From Zoogloea sp. (GTDB lineage: Bacteria > Pseudomonadota > Gammaproteobacteria > Burkholderiales > Rhodocyclaceae): a stretch of 5,071 nucleotides of DNA. The stretch covers positions 1-5,071 of the forward strand of contig JAEUNV010000268.1 in assembly GCA_016790385.1 (NCBI GenBank). The letters are read 5' to 3'. This document shows, piece after piece, positions 1-5,071 of the stretch. Position 1 is the stretch's first letter. Every line of letters begins with the position of its first letter. The position numbers were made by a program, and so were the translations under genes. A model generated the notes under the pieces. It saw only the letters and a list, made by a program, of their open reading frames with translations. It was not told the origin of the DNA and searched no databases.

Positions 1-881
1 CACTCGCTCCTTTGGTCGAACCTATGAGTCATCTTGAAAACCTGTTTGTCGCACACGTCGATGCAGCGGCCGCAGGTGGTGCAGTCTGAGGCCAGGATCA
101 GGGGGTGGGTCTGCCCCACCTGCTTGAGGGCAGGGCGGATCACCTGAGGTTCGGGGCACACCGCAAAGCAGTCCATGCAGTCGTCGCAGGCCTTGCGATT
201 GGGCGTGGCGACACGTACCAGGGCGGTCTTGCCGAGCAGCCCGTAGAAGGCCCCCATCGGGCACAGATGGCCGCACCAGCCCCGGCTTGCCACCAGCAGA
301 TCGTAGATGAAGATGCCGGCGATCACGAAGAGCCCGCCGCCCATACCGAATATCAGACCCCGGTGCAGCAGGGAGACCGGATTGACCCATTCCCAGGCCA
401 AGGTTCCGGTGACTGCTGCGGCAACCAAGAGGCCCGCCAGCAGCCAATAGCGGGTGGCGGCGTCGGGCACGCGCCCGGTCTTGATGCCGAGCCGGCGGCG
501 GGTCCACGCCGCGGCATCGGTAACCACATTCACCGGACAGACCCAACTGCAGAACACCCGCCCACCGACCAGCAGGTAAAAGCCCAGCACGATGGCCGCG
601 CCGATCAGCGCCGAGGAATACGGCAGGTGCCCGGTCAGCAGCGTCTGAAGCACCAGCAAGGGATCGGTCAGGGGCAGCACATCCAGGGTCAGGGACGAGG
701 ACAGGTTGCCCTTGGCGATCCACAGGCCGAACCAGGGGCCGGTGAGGAAGGCGAGGAGGATCAGCAGCTGGCTTGCCCGCCGCAGGATCAGCCAGCGCTG
801 GCGCTGCCATGCGCTGCGGGCCTCGGCACAGGGCGCCGCGGCCACGCGGGCCGGCTTGTCGGACACGATAGTGGTCGCCAT
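1..881 (-). CDS. napH: NapH, membrane quinol-oxidising iron-sulfur subunit of the Nap system (3' end cut or just outside the window)
   Basis: NapH is the integral-membrane partner of NapG; together they oxidise quinol and feed electrons to periplasmic nitrate reductase. The frame opens with ATG at 881, two bases after the napG stop (TGATCATG), with a GGAAG ribosome site about 8 bases upstream inside the end of napG, so translation is probably coupled. I read 293 residues to the window edge without a stop. The last full codon is Glu and the next two bases are TG, so a TGA directly at the edge is possible; NapH proteins are usually about 290 residues. Hydrophobic segments lie near residues 38-56, 88-110, 145-163 and 175-197. 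Two CxxxCP motifs follow transmembrane segments (FCSWVCP at 110-116; GWCGHLCPMG at 201-210), the NapH hallmark. Two C-terminal ferredoxin-type clusters follow: C232/C235/C238/C242 and C267/C270/C273/C277. A 347-codon open frame on the same strand over this stretch lacks all of these motifs and is a shadow. Confidence 0.95.
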   Translation of the reverse strand, partial: MATTIVSDKPARVAAAPCAEARSAWQRQRWLILRRASQLLILLAFLTGPWFGLWIAKGNLSSSLTLDVLPLTDPLLVLQTLLTGHLPYSSALIGAAIVLGFYLLVGGRVFCSWVCPVNVVTDAAAWTRRRLGIKTGRVPDAATRYWLLAGLLVAAAVTGTLAWEWVNPVSLLHRGLIFGMGGGLFVIAGIFIYDLLVASRGWCGHLCPMGAFYGLLGKTALVRVATPNRKACDDCMDCFAVCPEPQVIRPALKQVGQTHPLILASDCTTCGRCIDVCDKQVFKMTHRFDQRSE

Positions 882-883
882 GA

Positions 884-1798
884 TCACGGCTTCCATTTTG
901 AATTGATGCCGCCCGCCGACCTGGACGGCGGGGTGGACGGCGGCGCCCCGGGCGAAACCGCGATATCCGGGGCAGGCCCCTGGGGCGCAGCCACGGTCTC
1001 GGTGGCCGAGCGGCCGGCGGTGGGCCCTTCGAATCCGCGAACCGGCATCTCCACCTGCTCGCCAATCAACGAGCCCCCATGGCGGGCCTTCTCTTCCCAA
1101 CCCTTGCGGTAGTGGGCCGGCAATGCGCCCTGGGCCAGCTCCCGGGGGAAGACCTTGATGGCAGCCACCGGCAGCACGCAGGATTTCTCGCACTTGCCGC
1201 AGCCGGTACAGGCATCCGAATGGACGGTGGGCAGCAGCATCGCGTGGCGGTCGGAGCGGGGATTGTGCTGGGTTTCAAGGGTGATGGCCTTGTCGATCAC
1301 CGGGCACACCCGGTAGCACACGTCGCAGCGCAGCCCGAGGAAATTGAGGCAGGTCTCGTGGTCAACCAGGGCCGCCAGGCCCATCTTCGCCTTGTTGATG
1401 TCGGTGAGGCTGCGATCGAGGGCACCGGTCGGGCAGGCCTTCACGCAGGGGATGTCCTCGCACATCTCACAGGGCACTTGGCGTGCGCGGAAGTACGGCG
1501 TGCCGGTGGCCACCGGGTCGCCCAGATCGGACAGCCGGAGGGTGTCGTAGGGGCAGTCGCGCACGCACAGGCCGCAGCGCACACAGGCCGCCAGAAAATC
1601 GTGCTCTGGCAAGGCGCCGGGTGGGCGCAAGGCCTGGGCCGGCAGGGCCGCGGCACTGCGCGAATAAAGGCCCGCGCCCAGCGCCATCAGGCAGCCGCCG
1701 CCCGCTGCGGCGGCCACGCTGTTGATGAACTTGCGCCGCGCCGCCGACGCCGGGGCGGCGTCGGGCGACGTGCGGGCGGGCTTCCTGCCGCTATCCAC
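884..1798 (-). CDS. napG: NapG, Tat-exported ferredoxin-type electron-transfer subunit of the Nap system
   Basis: NapG is a periplasmic iron-sulfur protein carrying four [4Fe-4S] clusters that works with membrane NapH to transfer electrons from quinol to periplasmic nitrate reductase. The product is 304 residues. A twin-arginine motif (ARRKFIN, R21-R22) precedes a hydrophobic Ala/Gly-rich stretch (about 27-51). Sixteen cysteines fall into four clusters: C72/C75/C78/C82; C110/C113/C118/C122; C150/C158/C161/C165; C197/C200/C203/C207. The family motif HYRKGW is at 229-234. After about residue 245 there is a roughly 60-residue tail rich in Pro, Ala, Ser and Gly, which the E. coli protein (about 230 residues, from memory) lacks. 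The start is GTG at 1798, chosen because AGGAG sits 6 bases upstream and the frame then gives a complete Tat signal. It begins 22 bp after the napA stop and ends 2 bp before the napH ATG. Confidence 0.95.
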   Translation of the reverse strand: MDSGRKPARTSPDAAPASAARRKFINSVAAAAGGGCLMALGAGLYSRSAAALPAQALRPPGALPEHDFLAACVRCGLCVRDCPYDTLRLSDLGDPVATGTPYFRARQVPCEMCEDIPCVKACPTGALDRSLTDINKAKMGLAALVDHETCLNFLGLRCDVCYRVCPVIDKAITLETQHNPRSDRHAMLLPTVHSDACTGCGKCEKSCVLPVAAIKVFPRELAQGALPAHYRKGWEEKARHGGSLIGEQVEMPVRGFEGPTAGRSATETVAAPQGPAPDIAVSPGAPPSTPPSRSAGGINSKWKP

Positions 1799-1802
1799 GA
1801 TG

Positions 1803-1810
1803 ATCTCCTG
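1803..1810 (-). promoter_or_regulatory. Strong ribosome binding site that sets the GTG start of napG
   Basis: On the minus strand the sequence reads CAGGAGATCATCGTG. The AGGAG core is 6 bases from GTG at 1798, ideal spacing, and no ATG in this frame is as well placed. This supports a non-ATG start for napG. The gap between napA and napG (1799-1820) is filled almost entirely by this site, so napG is probably translated from the napA transcript rather than from its own promoter. Confidence 0.7.
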
Positions 1811-1820
1811 GCAGTCCTGC

Positions 1821-4364
1821 TTAGGCCCGGACCACCTTCACGGCGCACTTCTTGTAGTCGGTCTCTTTCGAGATCGGGCAGGTGGCGTCGAGGGTGAGCT
1901 TGTTGACCAGTTTCGACTCGTCGAAGAAAGGCACGAAGATCAGGCCGACCGGGGGCTTGTTGCGGCCCTTGGTCTCGATACGGGCCATCATCTCGCCGCG
2001 GCGGGACTGCACCTTGACCTGCATGCCACGTTGCAGACCGCGCTTCTTGGCATCATCGGGGTGCATGAAGACCTGGGCCTCGGGCACGGCCTTGTGCAGC
2101 TCGGGCACGCGGCGGGTCATGGAGCCGGTGTGCCAGTGCTCCAGCACGCGGCCGGTGCACAACCACAGATCGAACTCGGCATCGGGCTTCTCGGGCGGAT
2201 CCTGGTAGGGCAGTGCGAAGATCACCGCCTTGCCGTCCTTGTGACCGTAGAACCGCACGCCCTCCCCAGCCTTCACATACGGGTCGTAACCCTCGCGGAA
2301 GCGCCACAGGGTCTCCTTGCCATCCACCACCGGCCAGCGCAGGCCGCGGGCCTTGTGATAGACGTCGAACTGGGCGAGATCGTGACCATGACCGCGTCCG
2401 AAGATCGCGTATTCCTCGAAGAGGCCCTTCTGCACATAGAAGCCGAAGGCTTCCGACTCGTCGTTGGTGTAGTTCTTGATGGCGTGCTCGTTGGCCTTGA
2501 CCAGATCGGTCTTCGGATACTTGTTCACCACCTTGTTGGCGTAGAGCACGTCGTACAGGGTCTTGCCCTTGTATTCCGGCTTCTTGGCGATCAGCTCGGC
2601 CGGCCACACGTCTTCGACCTTGAAGCGCTTGGAGAACTCCATGTACTGCCACAGATCAGACCGGGCCTCGCCCGGCGCCTTCACCTGCTGACGCCAGAAC
2701 TGGGTGCGACGCTCGGCGTTGCCGAAGGCGCCTTCCTTTTCCGTCCACATGGCGGACGGGAGGATCAGGTCGGCGGCCAGGGCCGAGACGGTGGGGTACA
2801 CATCGGACACCACCACGAAGGCCGCCGGGTTGCGCCAGCCCGGATAGATCTCCTGGTTGACGTTGGGGCCGGCCTGCATGTTGTTGGTGGTGCTGGTCCA
2901 GTAACACTTGAGCTTGCCGTCCTTCAGGGCGCGGCTCTGGGCCACGGCGTGGAAGCCGATCTTCTCGTTGATGGTGCCTTCGGGCAGCTGCCAGATCTCT
3001 TCGGTGTGCTTGCGGTGTTCCGGATTGGTCACCACCATGTCGGCCGGCAGACGATGGGCAAAGGTGCCCACCTCCCGCGCGGTGCCGCAGGCAGACGGCT
3101 GGCCGGTGAGGGAGAACGGGCCGGATCCCGGTGTGGAGATCTTGCCCACCAGCAGGTGGACGTTGTAGATCATGTTGTTCACCCAGGTACCGCGGGTGTG
3201 CTGGTTGAAGCCCATGGTCCAGAAGCTGACGACCTTCTTCTTCGGGTCGGCGTACAGCTCGGCGAGCTTCTGCAGGCGATCCTTCGGCACGCCGGTGAGC
3301 TTGGCGGTGTAGTCCAGGGTGTAGGTCGACACGAACTTCTTGAAGTCTTCAAACGTGGCCGGTTTGGCGTCGTTCGGGTTGTTCTTGGGCTTGCCGTCGG
3401 CACCGGGGTAGCCGTTGAACTTGGCGTCCTTCTCCAGTGCGTGGGCCGGGCGCAGGCCAAAGCCGATGTCGGTCTCGCCAATCTTGAAGTTCACGTTCTT
3501 CTTGACGAACTCCTGATTGACCTTGCCGGCCTGGATGATGTGGTTGCAGATGTAGTTGAGGATCGCCAGATCGGTCTGGGGCACGAAGATCATGCCGTTG
3601 TCGGCCAGCTCGAAGCTGCGATGCTCGAAGGTGGACAGCACATGCACCTGCACGTCGGTCTTGGTGAGGCGGCGGTCGGTGATGCGGGTCCACAGGATGG
3701 GGTGCATCTCGGCCATGTTGCTGCCCCACAGCACGAAGGCGTCGGCCTGCTCGATGTCGTCGTAGCAGCCCATGGGTTCGTCGATGCCGAAGGTGCGCAT
3801 GAAGCCGGCCACGGCGCTGGCCATGCAGTGGCGCGCGTTGGGGTCGATGTTGTTGCTGCGAAAGCCCGCCTTCCACAGCTTGGTGGCGGCATAGCCCTCG
3901 AAGATCGTCCACTGCCCCGAGCCGAACATGCCGATGCCCGCGGGGCCGTCGGACTTGAGCGCCTCTTTCCACTTGGCGGCCATCAGGTCGAAGGCTTCGT
4001 CCCAGCTCACGGGCACGAAGTCGCCGTTCTTGTCGTACTTGCCGTCCTTCTTGCGCAGCAGCGGCGTGGTGAGCCGGTCCTTGCCGTACATGATCTTGGA
4101 CAGGAAGTAGCCCTTGATGCAGTTGAGGCCGCGGTTCACCGGGGCGTCGGGGTCGCCCTGCGTGGCGACGACGCGCCCGTCCTGCACGCCCACCATCACG
4201 GCGCAGCCGGTGCCGCAGAAGCGGCAGGGCGCCTTGTCCCAGCGCACGCCGCTGTCGGCGGCGGGCTTGGCGGGCTGGCCTTCGGCCACGATGGGGATGC
4301 CGGCCACGGCGGCGGTGGCGGCCAGGGCCTGGCTCTTCAGGAAGCTGCGGCGTTCGGTCTTCAT
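1821..4364 (-). CDS. napA: NapA, periplasmic nitrate reductase catalytic subunit
   Basis: NapA reduces nitrate to nitrite in the periplasm with a Mo-bis-molybdopterin guanine dinucleotide centre and one [4Fe-4S] cluster. The protein is 847 residues, slightly longer than E. coli NapA (about 828). The N-terminus is a Tat signal (ERRSFLK, R5-R6, then a hydrophobic Ala-rich segment to about 27). The [4Fe-4S] motif is C47-x2-C50-x3-C54 with C82; K84 (NCIKGYF) matches the lysine that lies between cluster and pterin. [10 protein letters not shown] places the Mo ligand at C180. The C-terminal cofactor-binding domain includes [16 protein letters not shown] (737-752). Conserved stretches such as MGFNQHTRG and [10 protein letters not shown] identify NapA rather than membrane NarG or assimilatory NasA. 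Two surface-type insertions relative to E. coli NapA (from memory) lie near residues 315-335 and 600-620. The start is the ATG directly before the Tat motif. It lies 31 bp after napD and 22 bp before napG. Confidence 0.98.
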   Translation of the reverse strand: MKTERRSFLKSQALAATAAVAGIPIVAEGQPAKPAADSGVRWDKAPCRFCGTGCAVMVGVQDGRVVATQGDPDAPVNRGLNCIKGYFLSKIMYGKDRLTTPLLRKKDGKYDKNGDFVPVSWDEAFDLMAAKWKEALKSDGPAGIGMFGSGQWTIFEGYAATKLWKAGFRSNNIDPNARHCMASAVAGFMRTFGIDEPMGCYDDIEQADAFVLWGSNMAEMHPILWTRITDRRLTKTDVQVHVLSTFEHRSFELADNGMIFVPQTDLAILNYICNHIIQAGKVNQEFVKKNVNFKIGETDIGFGLRPAHALEKDAKFNGYPGADGKPKNNPNDAKPATFEDFKKFVSTYTLDYTAKLTGVPKDRLQKLAELYADPKKKVVSFWTMGFNQHTRGTWVNNMIYNVHLLVGKISTPGSGPFSLTGQPSACGTAREVGTFAHRLPADMVVTNPEHRKHTEEIWQLPEGTINEKIGFHAVAQSRALKDGKLKCYWTSTTNNMQAGPNVNQEIYPGWRNPAAFVVVSDVYPTVSALAADLILPSAMWTEKEGAFGNAERRTQFWRQQVKAPGEARSDLWQYMEFSKRFKVEDVWPAELIAKKPEYKGKTLYDVLYANKVVNKYPKTDLVKANEHAIKNYTNDESEAFGFYVQKGLFEEYAIFGRGHGHDLAQFDVYHKARGLRWPVVDGKETLWRFREGYDPYVKAGEGVRFYGHKDGKAVIFALPYQDPPEKPDAEFDLWLCTGRVLEHWHTGSMTRRVPELHKAVPEAQVFMHPDDAKKRGLQRGMQVKVQSRRGEMMARIETKGRNKPPVGLIFVPFFDESKLVNKLTLDATCPISKETDYKKCAVKVVRA

Positions 4365-4370
4365 GGCGGT

Positions 4371-4385
4371 CTTTCGCTGCGAAAG
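4371..4385 (-). repeat. Short perfect inverted repeat (hairpin) between napD and napA
   Basis: The transcript strand reads CTTTCG-CAG-CGAAAG: a 6-bp perfect stem with a 3-base loop, lying wholly in the 31-bp napD-napA gap and ending 6 bases before the napA ATG. The 3' arm contains GAAAG, the only Shine-Dalgarno-like purine run near this start, so the hairpin could mask it until a ribosome finishing napD disturbs the structure. There is no U-tract, so it is not an intrinsic terminator. A stem this short may also be chance in GC-rich DNA. Confidence 0.45.
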
Positions 4386-4395
4386 GAGTCGGGGG

Positions 4396-4698
4396 TCAGG
4401 CGGCGGCCGGGCTGCGGCGCCAATCGGTGTACTGGTGATCGCTGCCCTCCGGGGCGGGCGAGTCGGGGCCGGAGTATTCGTAGACGAGCGAGGTGTTCAG
4501 CACCTCGGGCCACAGGGCGATGGCCGCCATGGCAGCGGCGGCACTGCGGCCGGGAGCGTCTTCGAGCAGCAGCACCAGGCGGCCGTCGTCGGCGTCGGCG
4601 CGCTCGGCCAGCTCGGCGCCGGGCTCGGCGCGCAGGCGCTCGGCCACGCCTCCGGTCAGCTGCGGCTGGCAGCGCACGATCAGGCCCAGGATGCTCAT
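4396..4698 (-). CDS. napD: NapD, chaperone for NapA maturation
   Basis: NapD is a small cytoplasmic ferredoxin-fold protein that binds the NapA Tat signal peptide and coordinates molybdenum cofactor loading with export. The product is 100 residues, slightly longer than the usual 85-95. Recognisable family features are the first strand ([10 protein letters not shown]), [20 protein letters not shown] in the middle (about 26-45) and the closing LNTSLVYEY (68-76), which parallels the SLVYH segment of E. coli NapD. The last 25 or so residues are hydrophilic and poorly conserved. The ATG at 4698 was chosen because GGAG lies about 10 bases upstream and the first strand starts immediately. The frame can be extended to an ATG at 4806, but that would run through the operator region and adds nothing NapD-like. 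It is the first gene of the operon in view; no napF or napE lies between it and the divergent regulator. Confidence 0.9.
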   Translation of the reverse strand: MSILGLIVRCQPQLTGGVAERLRAEPGAELAERADADDGRLVLLLEDAPGRSAAAAMAAIALWPEVLNTSLVYEYSGPDSPAPEGSDHQYTDWRRSPAAA

Positions 4699-4765
4699 CG
4701 CCTCGTGTCTCCACACCCAAAAACGGGGTACGGGCGCACTTTGACGGTGCGAAGCCTTCCCGAAA

Positions 4766-4779
4766 TTGAGATCGATCAA
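4766..4779. promoter_or_regulatory. Fnr/Dnr-type operator 1 (nap-proximal)
   Basis: The sequence TTGAG-ATCG-ATCAA matches the Fnr/Dnr consensus TTGAT-N4-ATCAA at 9 of 10 positions. Its centre (4772.5) is 74 bp from the napD start codon, allowing a class II position with a leader of roughly 30 bases for the nap transcript. Crp, Fnr, Anr and Dnr proteins share such half-sites, so the sequence alone does not say which regulator binds. Confidence 0.7.
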
Positions 4780-4793
4780 ATGATCTTGGTCAA
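4780..4793. promoter_or_regulatory. Degenerate Fnr-like palindrome abutting operator 1
   Basis: The sequence ATGAT-CTTG-GTCAA matches TTGAT-N4-ATCAA at 8 of 10 positions and begins at the base right after operator 1. Two dimers probably could not occupy both at once because these proteins cover about 22 bp or more, so it may be an alternative or weak site, or chance. Confidence 0.3.
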
Positions 4794-4805
4794 GCAGCCA
4801 TCTCA

Positions 4806-4819
4806 TTGACGCGGATCAA
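4806..4819. promoter_or_regulatory. Fnr/Dnr-type operator 2 (regulator-proximal)
   Basis: The sequence TTGAC-GCGG-ATCAA matches TTGAT-N4-ATCAA at 9 of 10 positions. Its centre (4812.5) is 40 bp, close to four helical turns, from that of operator 1 and about 64 bp before the regulator start codon. At -41.5 it would put a regulator transcript start near 4854 with GACACT (4842-4847) as a weak -10. Alternatively it would overlap the start of a transcript driven from operator 1 and act in autorepression. Confidence 0.7.
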
Positions 4820-4862
4820 ACGGACCCTTGTAGGGCCTTCTGACACTGCGCCACAAGTCGCG

Positions 4863-4867
4863 AGGAG
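4863..4867 (+). promoter_or_regulatory. Ribosome binding site of the Crp/Fnr-type gene
   Basis: AGGAG lies 9 bases before the ATG at 4877. A TGA in the same frame at 4841-4843, with no ATG, GTG or TTG codon in between, makes this ATG the first possible conventional start and fixes the N-terminus. Confidence 0.7.
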
Positions 4868-4876
4868 ACCCTGGGA

Positions 4877-5071
4877 ATGGAAACAGCCGTGCGCGGCGGC
4901 AGCGGGTTCAACCTGCCGCGCTACCTGTCGATGCAGCCCCTCTTCCAGGATGTGGAGGCGGCCGAACTCGAACGCGTCGCGCAGGGCTGCGCGCTGCGCC
5001 GGCACGCCCGCGGTGACATGGTCTTCCGCGTGGGCGAGCCCTGCGAGGCCTTCCACGTCACCGTTACCGGC
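4877..5071 (+). CDS. Crp/Fnr-family transcriptional regulator, N-terminal part only (runs off the right edge)
   Basis: Sixty-five codons are visible. From about residue 16 the protein has the opening of a cyclic-nucleotide-binding-type beta-barrel: PLFQDVEAAELERVA (21-35), the helix that precedes the barrel, then RGDMVFRVGEPCEAFHV (45-61), the G-D-x-V/I-F-x-x-G-E/D-P signature of Crp/Fnr proteins. Fnr itself carries a cysteine cluster for an oxygen-sensing [4Fe-4S] centre in its first 30 residues; here the first cysteine is C38 and the only other visible is C56, so an Fnr-type cluster at the N-terminus is not apparent. This favours a Dnr/Nnr-like NO-responsive or other member, but the DNA-binding helix and the rest of the sensor domain are outside the window. 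Its divergence from nap across shared Fnr-type palindromes suggests it controls nap, itself, or both. Confidence 0.85.
   Translation, partial: METAVRGGSGFNLPRYLSMQPLFQDVEAAELERVAQGCALRRHARGDMVFRVGEPCEAFHVTVTG

Larger units (their letters stand above)
4699..4876. promoter_or_regulatory. Divergent promoter region between the nap operon and the Crp/Fnr-type gene
   Basis: These 178 bp separate the start codons of napD (minus) and the regulator (plus) and contain three Fnr-like palindromes (listed separately). No convincing sigma-70 promoter is visible. If the palindrome at 4766-4779 acts at -41.5, as at activator-dependent class II promoters, weak -10 candidates are CAAAGT on the minus strand (4743-4738, 3 of 6 matches) for nap and TCTCAT on the plus strand (4801-4806, 4 of 6) for the regulator. 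Poor -35 and -10 elements fit activator dependence but do not prove it. Transcription starts are not known. Confidence 0.65.

Noticed and set aside
22..1065. A 347-codon open frame on the minus strand covering the napH region
   Set aside because: Its translation is Arg/Pro/Gly-rich and has no domain. The frame starting at ATG 881 contains all NapH motifs (two CxxxCP and two ferredoxin-type clusters) and runs off the left edge; this one is the shifted-frame shadow.
105..1112. A 335-codon open frame on the plus strand antisense to napH and the end of napG
   Set aside because: Low-complexity Gly/Gln/Ala/His-rich translation with no family features, fully antisense to two well-supported genes.
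4371..4385. The napD-napA hairpin as an intrinsic terminator
   Set aside because: The stem is only 6 bp, no U-run follows, and the genes on either side act as one operon.
4741..4746. TTGACG on the plus strand as a -35 element for the regulator
   Set aside because: No acceptable -10 hexamer lies 16-18 bp downstream (the segment around 4763-4770 reads aaattgag), and the position is over 130 bp before the start codon.
1722..4769. A 1015-codon open frame on the plus strand, antisense to all of napA and napD
   Set aside because: It is an exact overlay of napA/napD on the opposite strand, arising because GC-rich third positions suppress stop codons in this antisense frame. The translation is rich in Gly, His, Val and Leu with no recognisable domain, while the minus strand encodes full-length NapA with all its motifs.
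4396..4806. A longer napD starting at ATG 4806
   Set aside because: The extra 36 residues would be encoded by the operator region and show no NapD similarity; the ATG at 4698 has a suitable ribosome site and starts right at the first conserved strand.
4790..5056. An 88-codon minus-strand open frame over the right end
   Set aside because: It is antisense to the Crp/Fnr-type gene, whose plus-strand frame has a clear family signature and ribosome site.

Overview
The window holds most of a periplasmic nitrate reductase (nap) operon on the minus strand and, divergent from it at the right edge, the start of a Crp/Fnr-family regulator gene on the plus strand. The DNA is GC-rich (roughly two thirds by eye) with strong G/C preference at third codon positions. 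The NapA, NapG and NapH motifs are of the proteobacterial type. A denitrifying or nitrate-respiring proteobacterium, possibly a betaproteobacterium such as a Rhodocyclales member, fits this, but the genus is inference only.

Layout in transcription order (right to left): napD (4698-4396), a 31-bp gap with a small hairpin, napA (4364-1821), a 22-bp gap, napG (1798-884, GTG start), a 2-bp gap, and napH (881 to the left edge, its stop just outside or a little further on). The close spacing and shared strand indicate one transcript. napB and napC/napF are not in the window; if present, napB and napC are probably beyond the left edge. The 178-bp divergent region (4699-4876) carries two good Fnr/Dnr-type palindromes (TTGAN-N4-ATCAA) 40 bp apart centre to centre, and a third degenerate one abutting the first. 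From 4877 on the plus strand, the first 65 codons of a Crp/Fnr-type protein are visible (start of its effector-binding beta-barrel).

How the genes work together: NapD is the cytoplasmic chaperone that binds the NapA Tat signal peptide during cofactor insertion. NapA is the exported Mo-bis-MGD/[4Fe-4S] catalytic subunit reducing nitrate to nitrite in the periplasm. NapH (membrane) and NapG (Tat-exported, four [4Fe-4S] clusters) form a quinol-oxidising electron-input module for Nap. The divergent regulator is the obvious candidate for control through the shared palindromes, giving oxygen- or NO-responsive expression; this is inferred from arrangement only.

This is mainly a well-known system. 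The points worth a second look are the tandem operator layout, the regulator without an N-terminal Fnr-like cysteine cluster, the hairpin just before napA, and the long C-terminal tail of NapG.
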